DNA of 35,189 nucleotides from an uncultured bacterium. GTDB taxonomy: Bacteria; UBP6; UBA1177. The translations under genes and the position numbers were made by a program. The DNA is taken from positions 1-35,189 of the forward strand of contig CAJOMF010000017.1 in NCBI GenBank assembly GCA_905235605.1, read 5' to 3'. The stretch's first letter is position 1. Each line of letters opens with the position of its first letter. Below, piece after piece: positions 13,552-23,660 of the stretch. The notes beneath the pieces were generated by a model, which was not told the origin of the DNA, ran no database searches, and saw nothing but the letters and a program-made list of their open reading frames with translations.

Positions 13552-13950
13552 ATGACAGAAAGTTTATTTGAAGGCATTGCAGAAGCAATGGAAGGTGTTA
13601 CTGAAACTATGAATGTCGAGGCAGAAGATGAAAACAAAATCATTGAAAGTTCCGGAATTGATGAATCAGAGGAAGATTCTGCCGGTTCCGAATGCATTTG
13701 CGACGACTCCGCTGAAAACGAAGACGGAGAAACGGAAGATTACGGCGAAGAAACCTGCGGTGAAGAAAGCAGCGGCGGAGCAGAAGAGCCGGGTTTAATC
13801 GAGAGCATTTTCGGTTTCATCGACACGATGAGAACCGACGAGGTGTCGCGTGAGGTCGCTTTCGAAGAATTCGGGGAAATGTGCCGTGACAGCATCAACG
13901 AACTCTGCGACATCCTTAAAGAATTTCCGAAGATTTTCGAGAAAGAGTAG
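13552..13950 (+). CDS. Very acidic small protein, unknown function
   Basis: 132 aa. By my count 44 are Asp/Glu and only 7 Lys/Arg, a net charge near -37. Four Cys sit in the middle acidic region (ECICDD, ETCGEE). The N-terminus (LFEGIAEAMEGVTETM) and C-terminus (SIFGFIDTMR...INELCDILKEFPKIF) look helical, with a low-complexity acidic linker between. The ATG at 13552 is used because the in-frame ATG at 13540 is part of the SD (ATGGAGG). Such charge is seen in DNA-mimic anti-restriction proteins and in chaperone-like proteins; neither is proven. It shares its promoter type with the WYL regulator and LRAT-like genes. Confidence 0.65.
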   Translation: MTESLFEGIAEAMEGVTETMNVEAEDENKIIESSGIDESEEDSAGSECICDDSAENEDGETEDYGEETCGEESSGGAEEPGLIESIFGFIDTMRTDEVSREVAFEEFGEMCRDSINELCDILKEFPKIFEKE

Positions 13951-14012
13951 GCAACTCACTGCCGCATCTTTTGTTCTTGTTTTAAACCTCAAGATTTTAC
14001 CAGACTGATTCG

Positions 14013-14043
14013 CAGGAAACTTCATGAAGTGTGAGGTTTCCTG
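14013..14043 (+). promoter_or_regulatory. Hairpin with 8-bp stem upstream of thiS
   Basis: CAGGAAAC (14013-14020) pairs perfectly with GTTTCCTG (14036-14043); the 15-nt loop contains TTCATGAA. No T-run follows, so it is a poor intrinsic terminator. It lies upstream of the thiS promoter, so it could be the end of the acidic-protein transcript or an operator. It is not a TPP riboswitch: the conserved TPP core is missing. Confidence 0.4.
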
Positions 14044-14063
14044 TGTAAGTGCAAATAAATATA

Positions 14064-14092
14064 TTGCCAAACCCGAAAAAATAGGCGATAAA
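14064..14092 (+). promoter_or_regulatory. Probable thiS-thiF promoter
   Basis: TTGCCA (14064-14069), 17-bp spacer, GATAAA (14087-14092), followed by GGCGCGTG, the G+C-rich start-site context seen at other promoters here. The ATG of thiS is at 14121 with GGAGG. Confidence 0.5.
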
Positions 14093-14120
14093 GGCGCGTG
14101 TTGGTCTTCTTGGAGGTAAT

Positions 14121-14315
14121 ATGACTAAAGTAAACGGAAAGACCGAGGCCGTTACCGGTCTCAATATAGCCGAGATAGTTGAAAAATTCGGCTACAACCC
14201 TGCGAGAGTCGCGGTGGAACTCAACGGTGCGATAGTTCCGAAGGCGAGATACGCCGAAACTGTCGTCAAGGAAAACGACACGCTTGAGGTCGTAAGTTTC
14301 GTGGGAGGCGGTTAG
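14121..14315 (+). CDS. thiS: Sulfur carrier protein ThiS
   Basis: A 64-aa ubiquitin-like protein ending in VGGG. The C-terminal Gly is adenylated by ThiF, then thiocarboxylated to donate sulfur for the thiazole ring of thiamine. Family marks are the central VAVELNGAIVPKARYAETVV and LEVVSFVGGG. SD GGAGG 6 nt before the ATG. The stop TAG is followed at once by the ATG of thiF, so the pair is coupled. thiG and thiH are not in the window. Confidence 0.85.
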   Translation: MTKVNGKTEAVTGLNIAEIVEKFGYNPARVAVELNGAIVPKARYAETVVKENDTLEVVSFVGGG

Positions 14316-14951
14316 ATGATCCCCTCTAAGGAAGATTTTTTCAACGCTCTTGCGGCAAAACACGGGTCTGAACTTCAGAAAAAATTCGCGGCGGCTTCAG
14401 TCGCTGTCTGCGGTGCGGGCGGTCTCGGTTCGAATATCGCTATTGCTCTGGCTAGAGCAGGGGTAGGGCGGCTCAAGATCATCGATTTTGACAAAATCGA
14501 AGTCACAAATCTGAACCGCCAGCAGTATTTCGCAGACCAGATCGGTTTGTTCAAGGCTCAGGCTTTGAAAGAAAATTTGTTTAAAATCGCTCCTTACTGC
14601 GAAGTTACGGCTGAAGTTACTAAAATCACGGAAGAAAACGTCACATCGCTCCTCAAAGGCTTTCCGATAGTCTGCGAGGCTTTCGACAAGGCCGAGGCAA
14701 AGGCGATGCTCGTGAATGCGATCCTTGAAAACATGCCTGAGACTTATCTTGTTGCAGGTTCGGGCATGGCGAGTCTCAATCCGGCCAATCTCATAAAAAC
14801 GAGAAAAATCACTGACAGATTCTATCTCTGCGGAGACTTCACGAACGATGTCGATGCAGGAACCGGCCTTTTCGGAGCACGCGTTCTTGTCTGCGCGGCT
14901 CATCAGGCTCATACTGTTCTGCGGATAATCGCAGGCGAATTTGAAGTTTAA
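14316..14951 (+). CDS. thiF: ThiS adenylyltransferase ThiF
   Basis: A 211-aa E1-like enzyme that adenylates the C-terminus of ThiS. Residues about 28-45 carry the nucleotide-binding loop VAVCGAGGLGSNIAIALARA; IIDFDKIEVTNLNRQQYF gives the Asp and Asn/Arg/Gln residues that bind ATP and Mg. It is the short form (about 200 aa) found in many anaerobes, usually beside thiS, thiG and thiH; the Zn-binding CxxC pairs of long ThiF/MoeB are not seen. Starts directly after thiS and converges with the radical SAM gene (3-bp gap). Confidence 0.85.
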   Translation: MIPSKEDFFNALAAKHGSELQKKFAAASVAVCGAGGLGSNIAIALARAGVGRLKIIDFDKIEVTNLNRQQYFADQIGLFKAQALKENLFKIAPYCEVTAEVTKITEENVTSLLKGFPIVCEAFDKAEAKAMLVNAILENMPETYLVAGSGMASLNPANLIKTRKITDRFYLCGDFTNDVDAGTGLFGARVLVCAAHQAHTVLRIIAGEFEV

Positions 14952-14954
14952 ATT

Positions 14955-16637
14955 TCAGATTTTTTTCCTTTCGGTGATTATCTCTTTCTGACGTTTTCTC
15001 TTTGAGAAATTTTTTTCTACAAAGATTTTTTTTCCGTCAAAACTTTTTTCAGTCCAGTAGAGGGCGGTCGCTTCGGTCGAAGGCGTGGGAGTGAAAATCT
15101 GAACCTGTTTCGGGTTGGTTTTCAGAATGCTTGAGATAAATTTTTTCGCTTCTATCTGGTCGCGCTCGGTGCAGCCGGGAAATGCCGCAATAAAGTAGTA
15201 GGTGAGAAAGAGCGGGCTTTTGAGCTTTTTAACGGTTTTATCGAATAACTCTTTAAATTCCTTGAGATTTCTTCCGTCAGGTTTGTTCATCAGGTCGGTG
15301 ACGTTTTTGATTATATGTTCAGGCGCGATCTTCATCTGTCCCGAAATATGGTGTGTAAGAATCTCTCGAAGATATTCTTCTCCGTGTATCTTATCTGCAA
15401 GAATAAGGTCGTAGCGGATGCCTGAAGAAATGAATATGTGCTTGATATTCTTGATTTTTCTCACTTTTTTAAGGAGTGCGATCGGGCGCGAGTGGTCAAC
15501 GGGAAGTTTGTTGCAGACTTCGGGAAAAAGGCACTCTTTCAAGGCGCAGTGACCGTTTTCACCTTTGACGAAATCCATGCCGTACATGTTTGCCGTCGGG
15601 CCGCCGAGGTCGTTTATCACGCCGTTGAAATCGGGGCGTTTCGCAATTTTGGTGATCTCGCGGATTATTGATTCTTCGCTTCTCGAAACTATGTCGGCAC
15701 CCTGATGAGCTGTGATCGAACAGAAGGAACATGCGCCGAAACATCCTCTGTGAGTAAGGACAGAAGTTTTTATTGTGTCGAGAGCCCTAACTTCACCCAT
15801 TGCGGCGTAGTATGGGTGGACTTTCCTTTCAAAATCAAGTTCATGTATCTCGTCAAGTTCAGCACTTGTGAGCGGAGCCGCAGGCGGATTCTGCACGACG
15901 AACCTTCCCGCCTGTTTCTGGAAAATCCCTTTTTTGAGCTTGCACGATTTGAAAAAAAGTTTAGACATTTCAAGGAACTTCTCTTTCGAAGCGGCGCAAT
16001 CTTCAAAATCAGGAAGCTGCACGAAACCGTCAGGTGCAGCTTTGGCCATGCGGCATATCCCGCGGATTTCTTCAATGTTTCCGCCGTTTTTCAGTGTTTC
16101 AGCAAGTTCGAGATTGGCTCTTTCACCCATGCCGAAAACGAGGATGTCTGCCTTGGAATCGGTGAGGATGGAGCCCCTGATCTTGTCTGTGTGCGAATCG
16201 TAGTGTGCGAACCGCCTCAGCGACGCTTCGATCCCGCCTATCGTTATCAGTTTTTTCTCAGCAAAAGTGCGCTGGATCAGGTTCACATACTTCAAAACTG
16301 CTCTGTCGGGGCGTTTGTTGTTGATGCCTCCCGGCGTGAGATCGTCCTCTTTGCGCCTGAGTCCGAGCGAAGTGTAATTCGCCACCATGCTGTCCATCGC
16401 GCCGCCGCTCACTCCCCAGAAAAGTTCTGGCACGCCGAGACGGCTGATGTCAACAGGCGAATTTATGTCGGGCTGAGAGATGATCCCGACGCGGAAACCG
16501 TGTTTTATCAGATACTTGCCTAAAAGAGCACAGCCGTCGAAATAGGTGTCGATGTAGGCGTCTCCGCTTACGAAAATGATGTCGCATTTTTCCCATCCGA
16601 GAGCATCAAGCTCTTCTTTTGTGGTCGGTATGAACAT
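14955..16637 (-). CDS. YgiQ family radical SAM protein (UPF0313)
   Basis: 560 aa. The [4Fe-4S] motif C299-x3-C303-x2-C306 lies in RGCFGACSFCSITAHQG. The UPF0313 N-terminus is clear (MFIPTTKEELDALGWEKCDI, IFVSGDAYIDT), as are ITIGGIEASLRRFAHYD and the C-terminal KIAPEHI block. The start at 16637 is chosen because GGAGATTCC stands just before it and the family N-terminus begins there; the frame is open to 16763. YgiQ proteins are SAM-dependent enzymes of unknown substrate. Divergent from the flippase-like gene. Confidence 0.9.
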   Translation of the reverse strand: MFIPTTKEELDALGWEKCDIIFVSGDAYIDTYFDGCALLGKYLIKHGFRVGIISQPDINSPVDISRLGVPELFWGVSGGAMDSMVANYTSLGLRRKEDDLTPGGINNKRPDRAVLKYVNLIQRTFAEKKLITIGGIEASLRRFAHYDSHTDKIRGSILTDSKADILVFGMGERANLELAETLKNGGNIEEIRGICRMAKAAPDGFVQLPDFEDCAASKEKFLEMSKLFFKSCKLKKGIFQKQAGRFVVQNPPAAPLTSAELDEIHELDFERKVHPYYAAMGEVRALDTIKTSVLTHRGCFGACSFCSITAHQGADIVSRSEESIIREITKIAKRPDFNGVINDLGGPTANMYGMDFVKGENGHCALKECLFPEVCNKLPVDHSRPIALLKKVRKIKNIKHIFISSGIRYDLILADKIHGEEYLREILTHHISGQMKIAPEHIIKNVTDLMNKPDGRNLKEFKELFDKTVKKLKSPLFLTYYFIAAFPGCTERDQIEAKKFISSILKTNPKQVQIFTPTPSTEATALYWTEKSFDGKKIFVEKNFSKRKRQKEIITERKKI

Positions 16638-16685
16638 CGGAATCTCCAAACAATAACCATGGGAATTTAATAATTCTATTTCAAA

Positions 16686-16711
16686 TTGACAAGAAAAAGT
16701 AAAACTATAAT
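16686..16711 (+). promoter_or_regulatory. Promoter of the flippase-like gene
   Basis: TTGACA (16686-16691), then TATAAT at 16706-16711 (14-bp spacer) or TAATAT at 16708-16713 (16-bp spacer), followed by ACGCCGCTTG. It places transcription start at about 16718, so the TTG codon at 16721 is too close to be a normal start. Confidence 0.55.
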
Positions 16712-16747
16712 ATACGCCGCTTGTTATTTGTGGTTTTGAGAACGTTG

Positions 16748-17758
16748 ATGAAAGCTGAAACAAAATTTAAGTCTCGGAAATTACTAAAAGTATTTTTCTT
16801 TGTACTGTCACTTGTCATTCTTTTTTTCCTTCTGAAAAGCATCGGTTTCGACAAACTTAAAGATGTTTTTGTAAAAGTCGGCTGGAAAGGGGCGGTAATC
16901 CTTATATGCTGCGGATTTCTGGAAAACGGATCCGATGCTTTGGGGCTCTATTTTTCACTACCTAAAAGAAAAAATTTTTTCTATATCTTTTCATCAAACT
17001 GTATGGGAGCACTGACAAACTATATTATCCCTTGGGAAGTCGGTGAACTCGTAAAAATAGGGATGATAAAAAATATCGCCGGTTCTGAAAATTCGATAAA
17101 AGGTGTCGTTCTCTGGAACTATGTTTACAAACTTTCCAAAGGCTGTGCGATATTTGCGCTCGTTCTCCTTTCTCTTGTTTTTTCATTCATTATGCCGGAT
17201 GTTTCCTATCAAATGGATAAATTCTGGCTGATCGCTGCATGTTCGATGCTTGGTTTCCTTCCTTATTTCGGCATGATGATACTTATCAAGTCAAATATCT
17301 CGGTTAAAATTGTCAAGTTGCTGAAATTGTTGGGCAAGAAAAACACTGATGAGCTTGTGAAAAAAGCCGAGAATATGGATCGCGATCTTAAACTTTTCAA
17401 AAAAGAACGTCCGTCCGACTATAAAAAAACTTTCTGGCTGCAGTATTTTGCCCGTCATGTATCGCTTCTTACATTTATCCTTTGCGTTTATTTCGCAGGC
17501 TTCGACAGCTATGCTGTATCGGTTCTTATTTTACTGCACTGTGCAATAAATCTCGGTAACTACATGTCGGCGTTCATACCGATGAAATTCGGTGTGGGAG
17601 AAGGAATAGGATATATAATGTTCGCATTTTTCGGGCTTTCCGGCGAAGTAGGAGGTCTGGTGACATTTATCCTTCGGGTCAAAGCGATCATTGCAATGTC
17701 GCTTGTGTCATCACTTATATTTATTTCGCAGAAAAAGGAGAAAAATGATAAAATTTGA
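16748..17758 (+). CDS. Lysylphosphatidylglycerol synthase-type TM / flippase-like protein (UPF0104)
   Basis: A 336-aa integral membrane protein with about eight TM segments, matching the MprF-N/AglD-type flippase-like family. Visible family features are an early TM (VFFFVLSLVILFFLLKSIGF), the NCMGALTNYIIPWEVGELVK loop and the final FIPMKFGVGEGIGYIMFAFF with a Gly-rich turn. Members are proposed to move lipids or lipid-linked sugars across the inner membrane. The start at 16748 (GAGAA about 7 nt upstream) is preferred over TTG 16721. Stands alone; purA follows after 79 bp with its own leader. Confidence 0.75.
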   Translation: MKAETKFKSRKLLKVFFFVLSLVILFFLLKSIGFDKLKDVFVKVGWKGAVILICCGFLENGSDALGLYFSLPKRKNFFYIFSSNCMGALTNYIIPWEVGELVKIGMIKNIAGSENSIKGVVLWNYVYKLSKGCAIFALVLLSLVFSFIMPDVSYQMDKFWLIAACSMLGFLPYFGMMILIKSNISVKIVKLLKLLGKKNTDELVKKAENMDRDLKLFKKERPSDYKKTFWLQYFARHVSLLTFILCVYFAGFDSYAVSVLILLHCAINLGNYMSAFIPMKFGVGEGIGYIMFAFFGLSGEVGGLVTFILRVKAIIAMSLVSSLIFISQKKEKNDKI

Positions 17759-17780
17759 CTGTGACTATCCGGCAAAAAAC

Positions 17781-17794
17781 TTGTATGTATACAA
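17781..17794. promoter_or_regulatory. Small palindrome upstream of purA
   Basis: TTGTAT-GT-ATACAA, 6-bp arms, 44 bp before the purA ATG. It could be an operator for a purine-responsive regulator or part of the promoter (GATAAA follows at 17797). Too short to assign. Confidence 0.3.
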
Positions 17795-17834
17795 CTGATA
17801 AATAAAATTGTCTGTTATTTACCGAGGGGGTTGA

Positions 17835-19133
<1,299 letters not shown>

Positions 19134-19186
19134 GATTTTTCATGCGTTGGATGTATAATAAAATCAAATGATTATAAGAAAAAGTG

Positions 19187-19214
19187 TTGACATAGTGCTT
19201 TTGTGCTCTATTAT
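19187..19214 (+). promoter_or_regulatory. Promoter of the sigma region-4-like gene
   Basis: TTGACA (19187-19192), 16-bp spacer, TATTAT (19209-19214), then CAGCGCCGTTTTTG. The ATG lies at 19304, so the leader would be about 80 nt. Confidence 0.55.
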
Positions 19215-19303
19215 TCAGCGCCGTTTTTGTTTTTTTGTAAGTGTGATGATAGAAATCAACCGTTTGAAAATACAACATTACCAACTTTTTTCAGAGTAAA
19301 GCA

Positions 19304-19747
19304 ATGGCATCGAAAGAGAAATCCAAAAAGAAGGAGAAACCTTACACAGAGGTCATCACGGAGCAGAAGGGAAAACTCGAAGAGGGTTCGATTTACTGGG
19401 ATCTTATCGACATCACATCGTATCAGAAACCGAAAAACCGCTCTGAATGCCTCAAATTGAAGAGACCGTGCCTTTTTGTTTCGTGCAAGTATCATCTTTT
19501 TCTCGATGTAAACCCCGAAACAAAGTCAATAAAATTCAACTTCCCGGGCAAAGAAGTCTGGGAACTCCGCGAGACATGCGCGCTTGATGTCGCAGACAAA
19601 GGCGGAGTCACTCTTGAAGAGGTCGGAACGATCATGAATCTTACAAGAGAAAGGATCCGTCAGGTCGAAATGAGAGCTTTGCAGAAGCTCCGTCAGAACA
19701 GTACCCAGTATAACGTCCAGAGCATAAGTTTTCTGAGCGACAGATAG
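19304..19747 (+). CDS. Sigma-70 region 4-like HTH DNA-binding protein
   Basis: 147 aa. The C-terminal helix-turn-helix [20 protein letters not shown] then [10 protein letters not shown] (about 103-132) is a near-perfect sigma-70 region 4.2. No region 2 is present, so it is not a full sigma factor. The N-terminus is Lys-rich, and two Cys ([13 protein letters not shown]) lie near residues 63-68. Such region-4-only proteins can act as anti-/co-sigma or as regulators that contact -35 elements. Weak SD (CAGAG) before the ATG. Its own good promoter gives an independent transcript; the membrane glycosyltransferase gene follows after 23 bp. Confidence 0.75.
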   Translation: MASKEKSKKKEKPYTEVITEQKGKLEEGSIYWDLIDITSYQKPKNRSECLKLKRPCLFVSCKYHLFLDVNPETKSIKFNFPGKEVWELRETCALDVADKGGVTLEEVGTIMNLTRERIRQVEMRALQKLRQNSTQYNVQSISFLSDR

Positions 19748-19770
19748 TTTGAAAATTTTGACTTAGGTCT

Positions 19771-21927
19771 ATGAAAGAAAAAATCACCGCTTTTTTCTTC
19801 GCGTTTCTTTTTTTTATCTTATACGTTCTGGTTGCAACAGATTTGTATTTTTTGTCTTATTTTACGGTGTTTTGGCCTAAATTGCATATATATTCCGCAG
19901 TCGCTGCCGTTCTTTTTGCGGCAATATATCTGATAAAAGCGGATGTTTTGGCCAAAATCGGGGAAATTATCGTAAAATATTCGATATTTGTTATTCCGGT
20001 TCTGATGTTCGGAGCATCGCTTGCCGTTAACCGTTTTGTTATTCTTACGGAGCAGCCTGATGACGGTCTTCACTATGTCTGGCTTGCAAAACTTATAGCA
20101 AACGGAAAGTTTTATCTCGAAATCCCTGATTTTTATGAGCATTACAGGGCGCCTTTCATGTTTGTACGTGACGGGAAATACACGTCGATTTTTCTCCCGG
20201 GTTTCAGTTTGTTCATGGCGACATTTGCAAAATTGGGTCTGGAATATCTTTTTAATCCGTTTATTGCAGGGATAAATACGTTTTTGGTTGGAATTCACGC
20301 CGAAAAGCTGAAAAACAGATATGCCGGTGTTGTCGCAATGCTTCTTTTTTCCTTCTCAACAACACATATTCTGCACGGAGCCCTGTATTTTCCGCATCAT
20401 TTCGGACTCATGCTTGTATTGCTCTCTTCTTATTTTTTGCTTTATAAGCAACCAAAATCATTAAATATTTTGTTTGCAGGATTTTTGATAGCCTATATGT
20501 TTTTTATTCGTCCGCAGAATGCCTTATATGTATATGCCGCTTTTATAGTGTATATTGTTGTAAAACACAGGAATTTTAAAACAGCAGCTCTATTCACTCT
20601 GCCGTTTTTGTTTTTCGGCTGTCTGCTCTGCGGCTACAATTGGTTTTTTACCGGCGATCCCTTTGTTTTTACACAGGATATTATTTTTAATCTTCTCGAT
20701 TTAAAGGATTTCTGCCATCGTCCGGGATTGGGAAAAGGGTGTGTTTTCACTTCCAAATATGAGCAGTCTCTTCCGCTTACCGGAACGACAATTCCTTATC
20801 TGGCAAGCATTTCGTTTCTTAGGTTAAACAGCTTCGTGCATAGGATAACATTTCACCAAATAATGCTGCTTTTTATATTTCCTGCAATAATATTAAAGCC
20901 TTACAAATATTTTCCTTACTATTTCACACCGCTTTGCGCACTTGCTTTTTATTTCTGGTTCTTCATTGAGGGGAATTATGCCGGTCCGCGTTATTTGGTT
21001 GAATCGGGAGCGATGATACTTATTGTCGCAGCATGCGGATTTGTCGGGGTTTTTGAGTATTTATTCAATAAAAGCAGCATCTTTTTAAAGATTTGTGCGG
21101 TTTCAATGAACGGAATTCTTGCCGGAATGCTAGTTTTTTTCACGTTTTTCGTCATGCCTTCATTTTTGGAGAGGAATACTTTCGGTGACAATCAGAAAGA
21201 ACTAAAAAAGCTTATTTCTGAAAACAAGATAGAAAAGTCAATAGTTTTAATACCTTTTTACTTTGGATTCAACAGTGAATCCATTCTTAAAATCCAGGAT
21301 GATCCTCCTTTTGACAGTAAAGGAAACCTGATAATCTACTCTCTCGGAAAATTGGACGAAAACATATTGAAATTTTATTCGGAACTGGATTTCAAAGAGA
21401 TTTGGAGGATAGATATTGTATCGGAATTCAACCTGAAAAGAACTTATTCCGCTACGAAACTGGACTTTAAAAAGGATGACGGAAATTCTTATATTGATTT
21501 TGCGGCTAAAAATCTTCCGGTAGGCGGTTCTCCGCAATTTATTTTGGGTCTGATCGGATCTTCAAATAAGTTTACAGAAGATTTTTTTGGTTACTACATG
21601 CCGGAAGAGTCCGATTTTTACGGTACTGCTGTCGTTTTCGGAGAGCCGGACGGTAAAAACCATTATCTTCTGGAGCACACAGTGAGTGAGTCCGGAATGT
21701 ACGATTTCAAGTTGAAATTTGTTCCGACAAAATGCACGACTAAATTTAATGTTGAAATAAACGACGTAAAATCAGCAAGTTACGATAATTCAAACCACGA
21801 ATCCGATAGCCGGCTAAAGACACTTGAATTCAGTGCTGAAATGCAAAAAGGAAAAAACACCATAAAATTTGTTCCGGAAGCAAACGGCTGCCTGATACTC
21901 GGAAATGCTGTTTTACAAAAAAGATAA
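19771..21927 (+). CDS. GT-C-fold glycosyltransferase-like membrane protein
   Basis: 718 aa. Residues 1-470 have about 12 TM segments; the first long periplasmic loop carries the Asp pair EQPDDGLHYVWLAKLI and the GKYTSIFLPGFSLFMATFAK block, as in GT39/GT83-type (PMT/ArnT-like) polyprenyl-phosphate-sugar transferases. GNYAGPRYLVESG lies near TM10. The last 240 residues are soluble and beta-rich, probably a periplasmic carbohydrate-binding sandwich. The likely role is transfer of a sugar or similar group to an envelope component; donor and acceptor unknown. Only a weak SD (AGG) is seen. Ends 80 bp before the acyl-CoA synthetase, which has its own promoter. Confidence 0.65.
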   Translation: MKEKITAFFFAFLFFILYVLVATDLYFLSYFTVFWPKLHIYSAVAAVLFAAIYLIKADVLAKIGEIIVKYSIFVIPVLMFGASLAVNRFVILTEQPDDGLHYVWLAKLIANGKFYLEIPDFYEHYRAPFMFVRDGKYTSIFLPGFSLFMATFAKLGLEYLFNPFIAGINTFLVGIHAEKLKNRYAGVVAMLLFSFSTTHILHGALYFPHHFGLMLVLLSSYFLLYKQPKSLNILFAGFLIAYMFFIRPQNALYVYAAFIVYIVVKHRNFKTAALFTLPFLFFGCLLCGYNWFFTGDPFVFTQDIIFNLLDLKDFCHRPGLGKGCVFTSKYEQSLPLTGTTIPYLASISFLRLNSFVHRITFHQIMLLFIFPAIILKPYKYFPYYFTPLCALAFYFWFFIEGNYAGPRYLVESGAMILIVAACGFVGVFEYLFNKSSIFLKICAVSMNGILAGMLVFFTFFVMPSFLERNTFGDNQKELKKLISENKIEKSIVLIPFYFGFNSESILKIQDDPPFDSKGNLIIYSLGKLDENILKFYSELDFKEIWRIDIVSEFNLKRTYSATKLDFKKDDGNSYIDFAAKNLPVGGSPQFILGLIGSSNKFTEDFFGYYMPEESDFYGTAVVFGEPDGKNHYLLEHTVSESGMYDFKLKFVPTKCTTKFNVEINDVKSASYDNSNHESDSRLKTLEFSAEMQKGKNTIKFVPEANGCLILGNAVLQKR

Positions 21928-21935
21928 AGATTTTA

Positions 21936-21962
21936 TTGAATAGTCGGAAACTTTGCTATACA
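21936..21962 (+). promoter_or_regulatory. Probable promoter of the acyl-CoA synthetase gene
   Basis: TTGAAT (21936-21941), 15-bp spacer, TATACA (21957-21962), then TTGCCGCG. The ATG is at 22008. Confidence 0.45.
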
Positions 21963-22007
21963 TTGCCGCGTCAAAATTTTTGACAGTGTTGTTTGTTGAG
22001 AGGAAAA

Positions 22008-23654
22008 ATGATCAAAGAAAATCTTGTAGAAACGCTTGAAAAATCTATTCTTAAAAATTGGGATAATCCTTGTTTCAGTGATTACGGCGGATCGACATGT
22101 TCTTACGGCGATGTGGCGGCAAACATCCTTGGACTGCATGAAATCTTTAAAAGTTTCGGTATACAAAAGGGCGACAAAATCGCTCTGTGCGGCAGAAATT
22201 CGTCGAACTGGGCGATAACTTACCTTGCGACAGTCTCTTACGGAGCGGTAATCGTTCCGATCCTTGTCGACTTTTCACCGGAAGAGATAGTTCACATCGT
22301 AAACCACTCTGATTCGAAGCTGTTTTTTGCGGCAGAATCTGTTTTCGAAAAAATAAAAGATTTCGCTCTTGAAAATGCTGAAGCTCTGGTTTCGCTTGAA
22401 AATTTCGGTTTTTTCTTTGCGGCAGACGAAGGAAAGAAAATTAATATTTCTGAAAAAATCAAACAAAATCCGCTTGTTAAAGAAAATTTCCATCTTGAAG
22501 CCGTATCAAACGATACTCAGGCTTCGATCGTTTATACTTCGGGAACCACAGGTTTCTCGAAAGGTGTAATGCTGACTCACAACGCTCTAATGGTTAATGT
22601 GAAATTTTTCGTAGACAAACTTATGAAAGACGAACCGGGAAATGTCCTTGCGTTCCTTCCGCTCGCACACTGTTTCGGCTGCGCCTACGACTTTTTATCG
22701 CAGTTTGCACGCGGCGCACACATTTATTTCCTCGGAAAAATCCCGACTCCGAAAGTAATTTTGCAGGCGTTCGAAGAGATAAATCCCGTCATCGTTGTCA
22801 CGGTTCCGCTGATTCTGGAAAAGATATACCAGTCAAAAATCGTGCCTCTTCTTGAAAAAGGGCTCTTGGCGGCACTCATAAAAATCCCGCTTCTGAACAG
22901 GGTGATATATTCGAAAATCGGGAAAGAGATAAACAGTGCTTTCGGCAGCAACCACTTCGAGCTGCTTATCGGAGGTGCTGCTTTCAATCCGCAGATCGAA
23001 GAGTTTTTTGCAAAGTGCGGCGTCAGATTCACGGTAGGCTACGGCATGACAGAATGCGCTCCGCTTATCGCTTATACCCACTATTTCGACGGCCGTCCGG
23101 TAGGCAGCTGCGGCAAAGTCATCGAATATCTTCAAGTAAAAATTGATGCTCCTGATGAAAACGGAGTAGGTGAAATCTGTGTAAAAGGCGAAAACGTCTT
23201 TACCGGTTACTACAAAATGGATAAGGAAACCGCGGAAGCATTCGACGGCGAAGGCTGGTTTCATACGGGAGATCTCGGATTTATTGATAACAAAGGATTT
23301 TTGTTCATAAAAGGGCGCATAAAAAGTATGATCCTCTCAGCTTCCGGACAGAACATTTATCCCGAAGAAATCGAGGCAAAACTGAATTCGATGCCTTATG
23401 TCGCAGAATCTCTTGTTATCGAAAACAGAGAACACAAGCTCGTCGCTTTTGTTTTTCCTGACACGGCAAAAGCTGGGAAAGACGGGGTCACTGATGAACA
23501 ACTTGCTGAAATCATGGAAGAAAACCGCGTAAAGTTAAATGCCGTTTCTTCTTCTTTCACAAAAATATCGGAAATAAAAATCCATCCGCAGGAATTCGAA
23601 AAGACTTCGACTAAAAAGATAAAAAGAAGACTTTATCAGAATCTGGCTGACTAA
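22008..23654 (+). CDS. Long-chain acyl-CoA synthetase (AMP-binding)
   Basis: 548 aa. ATP-dependent activation of fatty acids to acyl-CoA through an acyl-AMP. Motifs: TSGTTGFSKG (P-loop-like, 177-186), GYGMTECAPL (adenine-binding), GWFHTGDLGFIDNKGFLFIK, GRIKSMILSASGQNIYPEEI (hinge) and the C-terminal Lys region FEKTSTKKIKRRLY. The ATG at 22008 has GAGAGGAAAA; the TTG at 21993 lies in frame but precedes the SD. Cytoplasmic or membrane-peripheral. Converges with the MFS gene (6-bp gap). Confidence 0.9.
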   Translation: MIKENLVETLEKSILKNWDNPCFSDYGGSTCSYGDVAANILGLHEIFKSFGIQKGDKIALCGRNSSNWAITYLATVSYGAVIVPILVDFSPEEIVHIVNHSDSKLFFAAESVFEKIKDFALENAEALVSLENFGFFFAADEGKKINISEKIKQNPLVKENFHLEAVSNDTQASIVYTSGTTGFSKGVMLTHNALMVNVKFFVDKLMKDEPGNVLAFLPLAHCFGCAYDFLSQFARGAHIYFLGKIPTPKVILQAFEEINPVIVVTVPLILEKIYQSKIVPLLEKGLLAALIKIPLLNRVIYSKIGKEINSAFGSNHFELLIGGAAFNPQIEEFFAKCGVRFTVGYGMTECAPLIAYTHYFDGRPVGSCGKVIEYLQVKIDAPDENGVGEICVKGENVFTGYYKMDKETAEAFDGEGWFHTGDLGFIDNKGFLFIKGRIKSMILSASGQNIYPEEIEAKLNSMPYVAESLVIENREHKLVAFVFPDTAKAGKDGVTDEQLAEIMEENRVKLNAVSSSFTKISEIKIHPQEFEKTSTKKIKRRLYQNLAD

Positions 23655-23660
23655 AAAGTT

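Noticed and set aside
13951-14120. TPP riboswitch before thiS.
   Set aside because: The conserved TPP core elements are not found; only a simple hairpin is present.
15705-16523. 272-codon plus-strand frame opposite the YgiQ gene.
   Set aside because: Antisense shadow: Arg/Phe/Cys-rich composition, while the other strand has clear radical SAM motifs.
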